A stretch of DNA of 64,000 nt from Argyresthia goedartella (GCA_949825045.1 OX463835.1:22957201-23021200), one strand, 5' to 3'; shown: positions 9,731 to 20,660, counted from the stretch's first letter. The notes: a model not told the origin generated them from the sequence alone. Made by a program: numbers and translations.

Positions 9731-12668
9731 ATGTGTAATATCTTGCCCGAATTAAATAAGTCAAAAACGTCTAATAATATCCCAATATTAAATAATATTC
9801 AGACAAAGGGTAAGCCCCACTTAAATATTACCCATCAAAACATGCAGGGGCTACCTGGCAAAGAACTTGTATTAGAATTATTTCTTAATAATTCGGACAC
9901 TGATGTTATTTGTATTACAGAACATTGGTTAAAGGAAAATATGATGTCTTTTAACATAAATAATTACAAAATTGTCAGTTGTTACAATAGAAAGACTGCT
10001 GATAGAGGTGGTTCTTTAATCTTAGTAAAAATAATATTAAGGTGAAACAACGGAAAGATATTCTTACACATACTGTGGAAAGACAAATAGAGGTATCTTG
10101 TGTTGAGTTGGATAGCCATATTATTGTTTGTGTCTACAGACCTCCAAGAGATGAAAAAGGCCATGGAAATTTTGAAATATTCGAGAAAATTATGGAGGAA
10201 GCCCTCATTAAACTTTGTAATAACAGAAAAAAGATAATTATTTGTAGCGATCTTAATGTAGATCTGCTTGTAGATACAACACTGAAGCGACGATTAATAA
10301 CTCTGTTCAAATCATTTAATTTATGTCATGTATTTCTAGAGCCGACTAGAATTACACTTACCAGCCAAACTTGCTTAGATAACGTTTTTTGTGACTGTGC
10401 ATTCACAAGTAAAAATGTAATTAACTGTTTACCATCCGATCACAGTGGTCAAACAGTTTCATTCCAAATTACTAGTGAAAATAAGACTGATCCATCATTT
10501 TATAGGCCTGTTACATCCCATAGACTAGAGATGTATATGAAAAACTTAGATATGGGTTTGCTAGTACCGGAATTTGATGAACAGAACCCGAACAAAATCT
10601 ATTCTGACTTCTTCAACATTATTCAAACAGAATTCAATACAGTTTTTAAATTAAAGAAAGTCAGTGCCAACAACGGTAAATCTAAATTAATTGACTGGGC
10701 AACATTTGGAATTCGTAAAAGTAGAGCTATCTTGTATGATCTTTATGAATAAAAAACCTATAACTTTGATATAAAATTTCATGACTATGTTAAAAAATAT
10801 TCCAAAACTCTCAAGTTGGTTTGTAGAACTGCAAAAACTTAACACATAAAAAGAAAAATACAAAATTCAAATAATAGAATGAAAACAATTTGGCAAATCA
10901 TAAACCGTGAAACTGGCAAAGTTATACCAAGGGATAATGATTTCTGCTTAAAGATAGGTGATGATGTTGTTAAATCCAACGCTGAGGTAGCTCGAGCTTT
11001 TGAAACATCCTTTACCAATGCACCCTTACTCACAACAGAGCGTCTAAATTCATCTCCATATGAAGCAGAGGTTTTGTTAAAAAACAACACTAGCATCAGT
11101 AATGTAGATTTTAAATTTTATCATGTATGTCCCCAGGATATTGTCAAAACGTATAAATTACTTAACTTAAAAAATATTGCAGACCTATGGGTATGTCAAT
11201 CAAAGTCATTGGTTCAATAATATTTGTTATAGCCCCACACCTAGCTTATATATTTAATAAATGTGTTGATGATGGAGCTTTCCCAGACCTCATGAAACAC
11301 AGTAAACTTATACCTCTGTTCAAGTCGGGAGACAAGGGTGATCCGTCAAATTTCAGACCAATATCGGTTCTTCCAGCACTAAGTAAAATTTTTGAAAAGA
11401 TTATACTCAATCAAATGCTCTCACACTTCAACCGTACAAAACAACTCCACGCCAAGCAATGCGGTTTCACTAGGGGTAAATCGACTACGGATGCAGGTAT
11501 TACCCTTATATCTCATATTTATTCTGCATGGGAAGCCGCACAGGATGCTATCGGTGTTTTTTGCGATCTGTCGAAGGCATTTGATTGTGTTGATCATGAC
11601 ACGTTACTAATGAAATTAAATCATTACGGAGTTAGAAATAAAGCGTTGGATCTACTAAGATCATACCTAAGTAATAGAATTCAAAGGGCAGAAGTCAACG
11701 GCGTTAAATCTGATGGATCGGGGGTTAAAATTGGCGTTCCACAAGGTTCCATATTAGGCCCTTTCTTATTCCTGGTATATATTAACGATCTGCCTTTTAT
11801 GGTGGATAAATTGAATAACATAGTGTTGTTTGCTGATGATACTTCACTGGTCTTCAAAATTGAAAGACAAAAAGAAGATTTTAATGATGTCAATAGAGTA
11901 TTATTTTTAACCTTGAATTGGTTCACAGTTAACAATTTATTGTTAAATGCTGGTAAAACCAAATGTATCAAATTCTCACTTCCAAATGTCAGGCAATTTG
12001 GGACCAGTTTAGTGTTGGACAGCTATACGTTAGAATTACTAAATGACACGAAGTTTCTTGGAATAACCATTGATAACAAATTGCAGTGGGGACCCCACAT
12101 AGAAAAATTGGCTAGTAAATTAAGTTCTGCGGCTTACGCTGTTAGGAACATCAGTCAAAACACGGATGTGGCTACATCTAGGCTAGTATATTTTAGTTAC
12201 TTTCATAGTGTCACGTCCTATGGTATCTGGTTGTGGGGGAAAGCAGCGGATATTCAAACTATTTTTATTTTACAGAAAAGAGCTATTCGAGCAATTTATA
12301 ATTTAAAACGCACAGACTCCTTAAGACAGCTTTTTAAAGAAATTGACACTCTAACTGTAGCTAGTCAATTTATTTTCGAAAATATAATGTATGTACGCAA
12401 GAACCTTACAAAATTTCCCAAACTTAGCGATAGCTGTAATGTTAACCTAAGAAATAATCACAGACTACTTGCGCCCCGGTTTAGACTCGCGAAGGTTAGC
12501 AATTCTTTCAAGGGTCAATGCATTCTCTACTACAACAAGATACCTCTGGAGATCTTGAAATTGCCATTTGAGCAATTTAAAATCCATGTTAAAGCGACTT
12601 TGTCGAAAAAGGGATATTACAATGTTCAAGATTACTTAAATGATGAACACAGACCTTGCTGTTTATAA
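9731..12668 (+). pseudogene. LINE B ORF2: endonuclease-reverse transcriptase with frameshifts and stops
   Basis: Homologous to the A ORF2 along its length. Endonuclease: HQNMQGL, TEHWL, CSDLNVD (Gly to Ser before the catalytic Asp), PSDHSG. RT: FCDLSKAFDCVDH, GVPQGSILGPFLF, FADDTSLVF. Lesions: one-base deletion near 10030, stop at 10750-10752, a further stop near 10840, one-base deletion near 11190, and a short deletion before the stop that replaces the YLNDRTVWG end with another tail. The longest surviving frame is 11187-12668, most of the RT. The start at MCNILPE adds about 30 residues not seen in A. Confidence 0.85.
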
Positions 12669-12906
12669 TTTTGTAATTATTTATTGTTGCTTATTAATTA
12701 TGATAATGACTAAATATTATAATTTGTATTAGTTAAGCATAAGCAATTTTTAAAAAGAGATCTAAAAATCAATCTGTGGGAGTTTCTACGCCCTTCTTCT
12801 CCCACAGTGGTCCAATGTAGAGAAGTGGTAAAAAATGACGCTTGTTAAGTATATGTAAATATCTACAGTAATAAAGACATTTGGAATTGGAATTTGGAAT
12901 TTGGAA
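12669..12906 (+). other. LINE B 3' UTR and tail
   Basis: Same order as in A: GTGGGAG...CTCCCAC stem, ATGTAAATATCTACAGTAATAAAG, then a tail of TTGGAATT repeats. No gene. Confidence 0.75.
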
Positions 12907-12911
12907 TTGGA

Positions 12912-12948
12912 ACGGAACTTTGACATAACTTCACACGATCAAACACTA
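12912..12948. repeat. 37-bp direct repeat, copy 1 (copy 2 at 14322-14358)
   Basis: ACGGAACTTTGACATAAC...CGATCAAACACTA occurs here and again at 14322-14358 with two differences. Between the copies lie a Jockey RT scrap and a MITE. The two copies probably belong to an older repeat broken up by later insertions. Confidence 0.6.
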
Positions 12949-12989
12949 ACTATGTTGTGATTAACTATTTATATTATTTATCTATGATA

Positions 12990-13640
12990 TTGATCAATGT
13001 TTTCAAACCTCTAGATTTCTGCTTTTTGCCGATGACATGAAGATTTTGAGAGTTGTTAATGGGGTCTCGGATGGTGAACTCTTACAGAGTGACTTATATA
13101 GGCTTGACGGCTACTGCGTAACAAATAAGCTGGATTTAAATGTCACCAAGTGTTTCTTCATAACTTTTACCCGTAAATTAAAACCGTACATAAATAATTA
13201 TCAAATTAAGGATCTTCCGCTTTCTAGAGTATATGACAGCAGAGACCTTGGTGTTGTTATTGACAGCAGACTTATCTTTGTAAAGCCTCTAAGGCATTGG
13301 GGTTCGCCATGAGGTCGTCGAAGTCGTTTAAGCGAATGAAAACTATTAAAATTCTATATTGTGCTTATGTCATATGCTTCGCAGGTTTGGAACCCGTGCT
13401 TCGACGTCTACATCAATAGACTTGAACGGATTCAGAAGAAATTTATAAGATATATCGCCTTTAAGTTCAAGTTGCCCAAGCTCAGCTATGAGTATCGCTG
13501 TGCACGTTTACATTTGTTACCACTGAAACTTCGCAGGGATATCTCAGATATGGTATTCCTGATGAAAATAGTTAAGGGCACTGTTGACTGTCCCTCTCCT
13601 AAAGCTGTTACCTCTCCTAAAAATGTAAAATAAAATAAAA
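12990..13640 (+). pseudogene. Jockey-like LINE, RT C-terminal fragment
   Basis: Begins just upstream of LLFADDMKILR (RT motif C, about 13018), continues through CFFITFTRK and YDSRDLGVVIDSRL, breaks frame near 13310, and resumes with SYASQVWNPCFDVYINRLERIQKKFIRY (thumb and C-terminal region, 13367-13450), ending in a short (AAAAT)n tail at 13630-13643. Closer in motif to LINE Q than to LINE A. 5'-truncated copy with two or more frameshifts. Confidence 0.75.
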
Positions 13641-13688
13641 TAAAAAATCAGTCACTTACTCATACAGCACTTGCGTTGCATTATACTG

Positions 13689-14262
13689 TATACTCTATTT
13701 CATATACCATGGCCCGATGCACTTGAAGCTTAACAATAGGGCTCATAATGTTTGCCTTTTGTTATCTAATTAGGAGCACTTCAAAATGGCACGCGTCGGT
13801 CCAACCTGCATGCAACTAAAGCGTGACTAAAACATTTTGGTATATACTTGAAAATAAAAATACGAAATATAAGTTGTTTACGGTATTTCATAATAATAGC
13901 TAACATGAGTTAAATCAAAAAAAAATTGTGTCAATAAAATAATAACAATCAGCTTTAAGACTAACTTAATTTAATTACTTTAAAAACATGTACATTAATT
14001 ATATAAAATATTTAACAATTTTAAATATTTAAAGGCAAAAATTAATTATATACATTTATTCGCTTTCTGATGTATGTTCTTCCGAACTTGAGGTTTCGCA
14101 GGTGTTTATTACTAGGTTAAACGATCAAGATCATTAGGTTGCATGTAAAATACCACGCCGCAAAAGGGTCTGGCCAGGTATCTTTTGTTATCACTAATCC
14201 TATTGTTAACGCCTAATGACCGTCTCAAGTGCATCGGGCCATGGTATATGAAATGGAGTATA
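13689..14262. mobile_element. MITE with 39-bp terminal inverted repeats
   Basis: Left arm 13689-13727 (TATACTCTATTTCATATACC...) and right arm 14224-14262 are reverse complements with 37 of 39 positions matching. A weaker inward extension, GTTAACAATAGG-like, pairs 13730-13741 with 14200-14212. The 574-bp element has no open frame of note. Comparison with 596-665 gives the unoccupied site GCATTATAACG, so the duplication is probably TATA or TA; three extra bases (CTG) sit at the left edge. Family unknown; TA/TATA duplication would suit a Tc1/mariner-like or related source. Confidence 0.8.
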
Positions 14263-14676
14263 ACGCCAGCCAGAAGAGATTATAGACAGTAATATTACTT
14301 TAAAATTGGGAGAAGTTTTTCACGGAACTTTGACATAACATCACTCGATCAAACACTATTGTCAATCGACAACAAGAACGTCATCGCGGACAATGTTGAC
14401 GTTAGAGGGGAATGCAGAGGGTGAAGGAAGGGGAAATCCTGTCATACATCAATGTATCAGAGTGGTCGATTGGTCAATTTGGAAGTTGGCGGGGCATGGT
14501 CACGTTGATTCGAATTCGATCTTCTTCGTAATAGTTTTAGTAATCTGTGTCTTCTTCTTTTATGGCGGTCTAACAACATTTTTTTTGTTTAATTCGCCTT
14601 GTCTGTGAGGCAAAGGTTGTAGACCATACAGCCTTGTCATGAGTGTTCAATGTGTCTGTCAATGTTGTCGGTGTAC
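14262..14676. other. Repeat-derived flank, no gene
   Basis: Holds the right half of the 596-665 repeat (14262-14320), copy 2 of the 37-bp repeat, and at 14563-14640 a segment resembling 17565-17660 (TCTAACAACA, GCCT.TC.G.GG, GACCAT.CAGCC). The open frame at 14393-14608 shows no known domain. Confidence 0.4.
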
Positions 14677-14990
14677 GGCAACTGGGCCAAGTCTTCTAAA
14701 GGCCATTAAATAGCCAAATCTCCGCTTTTCAATAAAGGCACTAGGCCAAGTCTTCAATGTATTTACAATAAAGGCAACTAAGCCAAGTCTTCAATGTCTT
14801 TTCAGTGTAAGGGACGAGGCCAAGTCTTCAATTTATTTTTTTATGTAAGGCAACTAGGCCAAGTTTTCATTAAGAATAGTAAAGTTAAATCCGGTTGTTT
14901 ACGTAAAATCAGGTTATATGGCACATTAGCCAAGTCATTAGATCGTGTGTACTTTAATCCGGTAAGTAAGGGCAATACTGCCAAGTCTGA
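14677..14990. repeat. Degenerate tandem repeats, GGCAACTAGGCCAAGTCTTC core
   Basis: Seven imperfect units with core GGCAACTAGGCCAAGTCTTC start at about 14677, 14737, 14773, 14811, 14849, 14920 and 14971. Spacing is mostly 36-38 bp or about twice that. They adjoin and slightly overlap the 3' end of the R-a coding region on the minus strand. Likely either the 3' UTR of R-a or the 5' repeat array of a related element. Confidence 0.65.
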
Positions 14991-16395
14991 AGCAAATTTC
15001 GCCAATTGTAGATTCCACATATTTATGAATAGGTATGAAGGTTTCTGGGTTTTTCAATAATTCCTGAAGCAAGCGCGGGATGTTCGGGTCTTCTTTGAAA
15101 ATATTCAATAATTGATCAGCCAAAACTATCCTTTGGATGGCAAAGGCCGGACATTCGTAAAAAATGTGGTGAAGAGATTGTGCAGAAGCGGTATTGCATT
15201 GATCACACTCATCCGAAGATGTTATGTTCAGCCTTTTTAAATGAGCGTTGAAGCATCCATTACCAAGTCTGAGCCGGAAGATTAAGGTATAGAATTTACG
15301 GAATATAAATTCGGCGCCTTTGACGAACCAGGGTCGGGATATTTTCTTGTTGATTTCGTAATACCATTTTCCTTTGAGGATGACTGTTTCTTGCCAGTGA
15401 TGCATCCATTCTTTCTTCATGGCGTCCTTGAGTTGTATTGTTAGGTCAGAGCTTGGAACATTCAAAGCACTTGTAGGTAGACTTACGGGACATGATGATA
15501 TAGATCTTGCTAGGAAATCGTCATTTTTGTTACCGGCAATACCGATATGTGACGGTGTCCAGAAAAATATAACCTCTTTGTTGTTGTGCCGTTTGCAAAT
15601 GTCACAATACTTTTCACGTATTGCATAAATTAAATAATTGGAACCAGCGTAAAACTTGGGGTTCTGGACAACCCTGATAAAACGCTCATACTATCGGTAA
15701 CTACGATCCACTTCTCTGCTTCTCTTACTTCTATGTACTCCAAAGCTTGAAGAATAGCTATAGCTTCTGCACTGTACACACTCATTTCATCAGGTATTCT
15801 GAGACCCGTACCTTTTATAGTCGTTAAATCGTATGTGGCAATTGATACTATGCTGCCCTTTTTAGAGCCATCTGTATATATCTGACTGTATTCCTTCCAG
15901 GTAGAAAGCATATCATACACTTGTTGTTTTTGTTTCAATTGTCTTTCCATTGTGTCTCCATAGCACAAAACTTACTCTCATAACAACCCATGTAACAAGG
16001 CCATATGGGATTCTCAGCAATATTAAATTCAGAGATATTTTTAAAAATTTCAGGAAGACTCTTAACCAAGTAAGGAAGATTTGATGAACAAACTGAATAC
16101 ACACTAACGATCTTGGAAATGAGAGGATTGTCTCTGAGAGACAATAGTTTCAGAATAAAGTTGTTTTTTAAATAATTGAACCGAAATATAAGTGGGGGTA
16201 CCCTACACTCTGCTTTCATAGAAACAATGGGAGTGGAAATCATAGCACCATTTATAGTGCGTAGGTTTTTATTCTGTATCTTATCCAACTTATTTAATAG
16301 TTTATCTTGAGAACAAAAACAAAAGAAAGCATACTCAAAATGACTCCTCACAAAGGACTTGTATAACAAAAGTAATATTTTTGGATCTGCACCCT
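14938..16395 (-). pseudogene. R-a ORF2: RT thumb, RNase H, C-terminal zinc motif
   Basis: From the 5' side: LLLLYKSFVRSHFEYAFF (thumb, about 16380-16310), then RNase H in the frame at 15968-15630 with IYTDGSK (Asp), YSAEAIAILQALEY (Glu) and VVTDSMSVL (Asp); a frameshift near 15630 leads to FFWTPSHIGIAGNKNDDFLA (His and Asp) and to the C-terminal region with CDQC...HHIFYEC (14938-15465). All four acidic RNase H positions are recognisable, but the ORF is cut into at least three frames. Confidence 0.7.
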
Positions 16396-16796
16396 AAGAA
16401 GTTTCAGCAAGTGACCTCAAAATATTAGGTCCTTACATATGAAATTGGCGTTTTGTATGGAGAAATTGAAGTTAACTCAATTGTCAGTACAAAATTTTTT
16501 GTATTTTTTTTAGGAATGACAGATTCTAATTTTATAAACTTTGTGTGTATGAAATGAGACATCATTTAGCTAATAGAAAATTTTATTTAAATAGTGAAAA
16601 GTGTCAGCTGTAAAAAAAATGTTACGAATATTATCATGAAAATGGATTACATTTAGGAGTCACTGATGTTGAATATAACATTTTAGTTATCAAACTGAAA
16701 ATTAAAAGAAAATTTAATAAGTAGATGTATAATATTGAAATTAATTTTAATACAATATAAAAAAACTGGAAATAGCTAGTGAATTACTGGAATTAT
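16396..16796. mobile_element. Unclassified insertion inside R-a
   Basis: Removing about 16396-16796 rejoins R-a's coding sequence (SSRFRS followed by ADPKILLLLYK), so this block is a later insertion. It is strongly AT-rich, begins near AGGTCCTTACATATGAAATTGGCG and has no open frame. I see no clear terminal inverted repeat. Limits are accurate to a few bases. Confidence 0.5.
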
Positions 16797-17280
16797 GGAC
16801 TCCTGAATCTGGAAGAGAAATTCGCCAATTTCATAGGTAAGCACCCAATATTAGACGCCTTTACCGCTCTATCTGATAAGCAACCAACATATTTATCAAA
16901 ACGGAAATTTTGAGTAAAGATAACTTCTAGAAATCTGACTGATCCATCAACTGGAGGTATTTTCCTCTCATACCAAATTTTTACTCTAGAAACTCGGACA
17001 CTTTTTATTGTAAAAACTACCACTTTACTTTTTTCTACACTAATGTCCAAATCTAATTGATTAAAATAAGCATTAAGTTTTTGTAATGCTTGGTTTAATT
17101 TGTCAATGACATTATCTAAGTTTGATCCAGAATATTAAACAACCAGGTCATCTGTAAATTGTAAATTTTGAACTTTATTGCCTAAAATTGAATTCAATTA
17201 GTGTATATAAATAATAAACAATAATGGGGATAGAATACCACCCTGGCATACTCCTTTGTAGGAGAATCTAGATCCAGTCA
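16797..17280 (-). pseudogene. R-a ORF2: RT palm fragment
   Basis: Minus-strand reading gives SYKGVCQGGILSPLLFIIYI (motif B, about 17262-17200), then FTDDLVV (motif C, with Thr-Asp-Asp-Leu; frame broken), then the frame 17050-16793 with SVEKSKVVVF and the WYERKIPPVDGSVRFLEVIF strand. Two stops and at least one frameshift. Confidence 0.6.
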
Positions 17281-17459
17281 ATGTTTTTTTTAATTTTACA
17301 AAAACTTCGCGTCCATGTGTCAGTTACCCTATACGGCGTATACTTGTCCAAGTTCATTTCTCCATCACCTGGGCTCGACTCGGAGTCACCGCTATCAGTG
17401 ACTTCATCCTCCTCACCATCCTTCTTTCTCTTCTTAGGCTTTCGCCCCCCCATTTTCAT
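17281..17459 (-). pseudogene. R-a ORF1, N-terminal stub
   Basis: Starts MKMGGRKPKKRKKDGEEDEV: a basic patch followed by an acidic/Ser-rich stretch ending YTPYRVTDTWTRSF, where the deletion to the RT begins (runs open to 17268). The composition fits the N-terminus of a Gag-like ORF1, but the domain core and zinc knuckles are gone, so the assignment rests on position and order. Confidence 0.4.
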
Positions 17460-18064
17460 CTAATAAGCAACGATTAAGTCACCAGAAACTAGTTTTATAC
17501 TATTTTAAAATTTTGTATTTAAAAATTGCCTCCTAGCTTTTCGAGATTTCCCGCGCTTTTTTCTCTAACAACAAGTTGTCAAGTATTTTTTTCTATTTAT
17601 TTTTAGGTTTGCCTCTCAGGTGTTCAGGTAAAGGTCTATTGACCATGCAGCCAATTCTTAAGTCTTTCGTTCATTTCATAAGTCTGATTTCCAATAAAAT
17701 CTTGTCCAGTCATATTTAATAGTCTAAAAGACCAATCTTGGGTTTGTATTCATTCATATTTTCAATTCATGTTTCAGTCCGGGTATTTTCTATGGGAAAA
17801 ATGTCTTTGTTTCAATTCATGTTTCAGTCCGGGTGTTTTCCATTAGGAAAAATTGTCTTTGTTTCGGGTTACAGTTGTCGTGGAGAAATTAACCTAGTTC
17901 AAAATATGTGTAAATACAAAATACGACACAATAAACTAGCGGTTCAGTGGATATGTCATACCTATATATTGCGATATAAAGCGACTCTTTCCTTTTCTAT
18001 TAAACTGCATTTGTCTCTAAGTCATATTTACATCTACTGAAAGCTAACCTGATAGGCAGCCATT
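17460..18064. other. R-a leader region with a short tandem duplication; otherwise empty
   Basis: TTTCAATTCATGTTTCAGTCCGGGT occurs twice (from about 17759 and from about 17810), each followed by a TTTTC...GGGAAAAA-like stretch and TGTCTTTGTTTC, giving a two-unit tandem of about 50 bp. 17565-17660 resembles 14563-14640. No gene is supported; the frame 17738-18040 has no known domain. Confidence 0.4.
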
Positions 18065-18690
18065 ATGCATGACCCGAGGCTACACGTCAAAAACAGCTGT
18101 GATGTATTTTAACTAAATAATTTTGTTTAAATTCGTCTATTTGTGAATATAGTGTTAGTTTTTAGTGTTTGTTAAGTCAATTAATAGTGTCCCAGTGATA
18201 AACGTGGTCAGAATTATAATTGTGATAAAATAATCGATCATGGGCCAACAGACCAAAGGACGATTCAAACTGTTTTGACACTTTGTTCAACTGACATTGT
18301 CTTGCCTTTCCCTTGCTACATAGCGAGTATTTTTTCTTTTGTTTTCACATTACTAATCATAATGATGACTCGCAATGCTTTGTCTCGCCAAGCGGAGTCC
18401 AGGCTCCAACTGGTTTTGCAGGAATTAAAGCAAGCAAAGGGACAGGTGGAACAATTAGAAGCAGAAAGAGATGAAAATGAAAAAACTATCTTGGAAACCT
18501 TAGAAAACAATCAAAAATTAAAGAGGGAACTGTCCGCGCTACATTCCATTAATATTTCTATTACTGAGGAACGGGATAGGCTGCAACTAATAATAGATGG
18601 GTTTGATGAGCACTGTGGCACTGAGTTTGAGTCAATTTATACTTTACTGCACAAAAACAGAAGATACAGATACATCAAAATGGAAACTAG
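18065..18690 (+). pseudogene. CR1-like LINE, 5' leader and ORF1 N-terminus (fragment N)
   Basis: The frame 18275-18742 contains, from the ATGs at about 18360, a strongly helical segment: TRNALSRQAESRLQLVLQELKQAK, EQLEAERDENEK, then RELSALHSINISITEERDRLQLI. This coiled coil corresponds to the part of ORF1 that is missing from A and B, so it is probably the N-terminus of a related CR1-like family, with its leader at about 18065-18359. Similarity ends near 18690, where a fragment of another LINE's 3' UTR is fused; the last 18 or so codons belong to that fragment. Confidence 0.5.
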
Positions 18691-18840
18691 GTGTACAAAG
18701 GCGAGCTTATCTCTAAAAAAAAAAGAAAAGATTTTCGATTGAAAAAAAAAGAGATTTCTTCCAGCAAACCTAATATGGACAGAATACATGAAATAACAGG
18801 TAGACCTATGTGCACAACGTTAAAAATATTAAAATAATAA
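18691..18840 (-). repeat. E-family LINE 3' UTR scrap
   Basis: AAAGGCGAGCTTATCTCT and AGATTTCTTCCAGCAAACCT match 49971-50012, and match the E 3' UTR at 20740-20785 with changes. Only this short piece is present, with an A-rich stretch in the middle. No coding sequence. Confidence 0.6.
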
Positions 18841-18916
18841 ACTAATTACTAATATGTACATAAATCAGTCTGCGCGCGCGCGTCATAGTGCGCGGGTGTC
18901 TTTTATCGCGATAACG

Positions 18917-20233
18917 ATGTCGTCGCCGAACATAGTGAAGTGCACGAATTGCAATATTGTCATCGACGAACTCCTGGCCTTCATGCAAAATAAGCAGGAT
19001 GTTATGGATGAAAATAGCCTCATCCAGATCTGTTCCTCGTCGTTCTCGGCCGAGGAGATAGTGCGCTCGAAGACGTTGCTGTTTGAATCTTTGCCAACGG
19101 ACAAGAGAAAAATCAATCGTAAAGGCGACAACAAGCACCACCGCGACCTTCAGGACATGATCTCCGTGTTAAGGGTCACGAAGACCGACGAAGTGCCGCT
19201 TTTTGTTGCCCACAAGCTGGAGAAATTGCCCCCCGTGTTGTCCGATCATGTGGATGAGACTCCGCTTTTAAAGGATCTGCTCAAGATGAAGCAAGACTTA
19301 AATATTATAAAGGATAACTATGCCACAAAAACAGAGATTGGTGAAATACGTGAGAATCTTCAGCATCTCAGGTCGGATTCCTTGGTGAATACGGATTTTG
19401 TCAATACTCGTCATCGTGGTGCTTATTTAGACAGCGGCCCCATGGGTCTGCTGTCAAACCAGTGTTTGTCCACGGACGATAAAGGTGGGCTTGTGCAACC
19501 GACTTGGCGGTCCATTTCGTATCACACAGCTTCCCCATTTTTTCAAAATGTTGAAAAAACCAGCAAAGGAGCCAAGGAAAATATCGTCCTACCCTCAAAT
19601 AGCTCGCCAATCAGCGAGCCGTTGGTTTCATCACCACCGCCGCGTCGTGACCAGCCTGCCGCCAGCGCTGTGCCGCACGCACACATAGACAGCAGCGAGT
19701 CGGCGGATATTCAATCCAGTTCGCCGCCTCAGACAATAGTCTCAACAGCTGATTGCCCTGTGGCTGTGGAAGGGGTAGCTACGTTTGCGGAGGCTGTCAA
19801 GTCATGTCCGCACGATGAAGGATGGATGCAGGTGGTGAAGAAGAAGAAGAAATCCAAGTCGAGGTCTAAGAACCGTTTCTTGGGTCAGGCGGGGCAAGCA
19901 AATGTGGAACCCGACGGTTTGTTTAAGGCAGCCGATCCCAAAGTTCCTTTGTTTATCACCAATGTTCACAATGATACGAAGACAAAGAATATTGCGGACT
20001 ACATCTTCAGGAAGACGCAAGAAAAAGTATATTTACGACAAATTGACATACAGGGTGATGACTCAGAGCACAAAGCATTCAAGATGTATGTAAACAGAAA
20101 TAAACTCCCGTTATTCAACGATGTCCACTTGTGGCCCAAGAGAATTTATTTCCGACGCTTTGTTCATTCCAAGTACAAAGTAATAGACAGGGACATTGGT
20201 GTGTCTGCTGGTACGAAGCCTATCACATCTTAA
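18917..20233 (+). CDS. LINE F ORF1, intact
   Basis: Protein of about 438 residues from MSSPNIVKC; an in-frame upstream ATG at 18854 lies before the inferred transcription start and is not preferred. It opens with CTNCNIVIDELLAFMQNK (a Cys pair and helix), has a helical middle (LLKDLLKMKQDLNIIKDNY), a Ser/Pro-rich linker, a Lys-rich run (KKKKKSKSRSKNR, about residue 310), and a C-terminal fold beginning PLFITNVHNDTKTKNIADYI and reaching IYFRRFVHSKY, consistent with an RRM-like or FP-like RNA-binding domain. No stop or frameshift. Its TAA (20231-20233) is followed at once by the ORF2 ATG, suggesting coupled reinitiation. Confidence 0.75.
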   Translation: MSSPNIVKCTNCNIVIDELLAFMQNKQDVMDENSLIQICSSSFSAEEIVRSKTLLFESLPTDKRKINRKGDNKHHRDLQDMISVLRVTKTDEVPLFVAHKLEKLPPVLSDHVDETPLLKDLLKMKQDLNIIKDNYATKTEIGEIRENLQHLRSDSLVNTDFVNTRHRGAYLDSGPMGLLSNQCLSTDDKGGLVQPTWRSISYHTASPFFQNVEKTSKGAKENIVLPSNSSPISEPLVSSPPPRRDQPAASAVPHAHIDSSESADIQSSSPPQTIVSTADCPVAVEGVATFAEAVKSCPHDEGWMQVVKKKKKSKSRSKNRFLGQAGQANVEPDGLFKAADPKVPLFITNVHNDTKTKNIADYIFRKTQEKVYLRQIDIQGDDSEHKAFKMYVNRNKLPLFNDVHLWPKRIYFRRFVHSKYKVIDRDIGVSAGTKPITS

Positions 20234-20660
20234 ATGTCTAGTACACCCTGTACATACCAATGCAAACTGACCAGCTTTAATTGTAAAAGCGTAAAAACTT
20301 CCGTAAACTGTGTGAGAAGATTATGTCAAACATCAGACATTGTCGCGCTGCAGGAAACCTGGCTTCTTCCTCACGACATTCCTTCACATTTAACATAGAT
20401 AGTGACTTCGCCTACTTCGGGAAATCAGCTGTAGACACTTCGGCGGGCATTCTTCGTGGCAGGCCATACGGAGGTGTCGCGTTGTTGTGGAAAAAGTCGC
20501 TTTTTCCCTCGGTATCTGTTATAACCTGTGATAGTGAGCGGGTCGCCGCAATCAAAATAGTGATCCAAGATCGTTCTATAGTTGTGTTTTCCGTGTACAT
20601 GCCTACTGACAAGGCCGAGAACCTTGCTGTGTTTACGTCGTGTTTGAGTGAGATTCTGGC
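20234..20660 (+). pseudogene. LINE F ORF2, endonuclease N-terminal half
   Basis: From ATG at 20234: TYQCKLTSFNCKSV (Asn), DIVALQETWL (Glu). A frameshift near 20390 moves the frame to SDFAYFGKSAV, GRPYGGVALLWKK and VVFSVYMPTDKAEN. The protein is cut at SEILA (20660) by LINE E and resumes at 23778 with TIEVNNADTVFILGDFNAHP. Confidence 0.75.

Larger units (their letters stand above)
9001..12906 (+). mobile_element. LINE B: second copy of the A family, decayed
   Basis: Plus-strand copy, 5'-truncated inside the SGNH-like domain of ORF1, with ORF2 (9731-12668) and the same 3' UTR as A including ATGTAAATATCTACAGTAATAAAG. Its tail is made of TTGGAATT units (12876-12906), unlike A's TTGACTA units. 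It carries a 400-bp repeat insertion at 9167-9566. Nucleotide similarity to A is very high by eye, but B has several frameshifts and stops and so is clearly older or less constrained. Confidence 0.85.
14900..17900 (-). mobile_element. LINE R-a: R1/I-type non-LTR element with RNase H, deleted and broken
   Basis: Minus-strand element whose leader (about 17900-17460) and ORF1 start (17459-17281) are joined by a large deletion to the middle of ORF2 (17280 downward). RT palm, thumb, RNase H and a C-terminal Cys-His motif follow in order. A roughly 400-bp unclassified insertion sits at 16396-16796. RNase H after RT is a feature of the I, R1, LOA and related clades; I cannot choose between them by eye. 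Confidence 0.65.

Noticed and set aside
18275..18742. 155-codon coiled-coil frame as a host gene with a signal peptide
   Set aside because: The hydrophobic start lies in a LINE leader, the coiled coil matches CR1-like ORF1 organisation, and the end is an E-family UTR.
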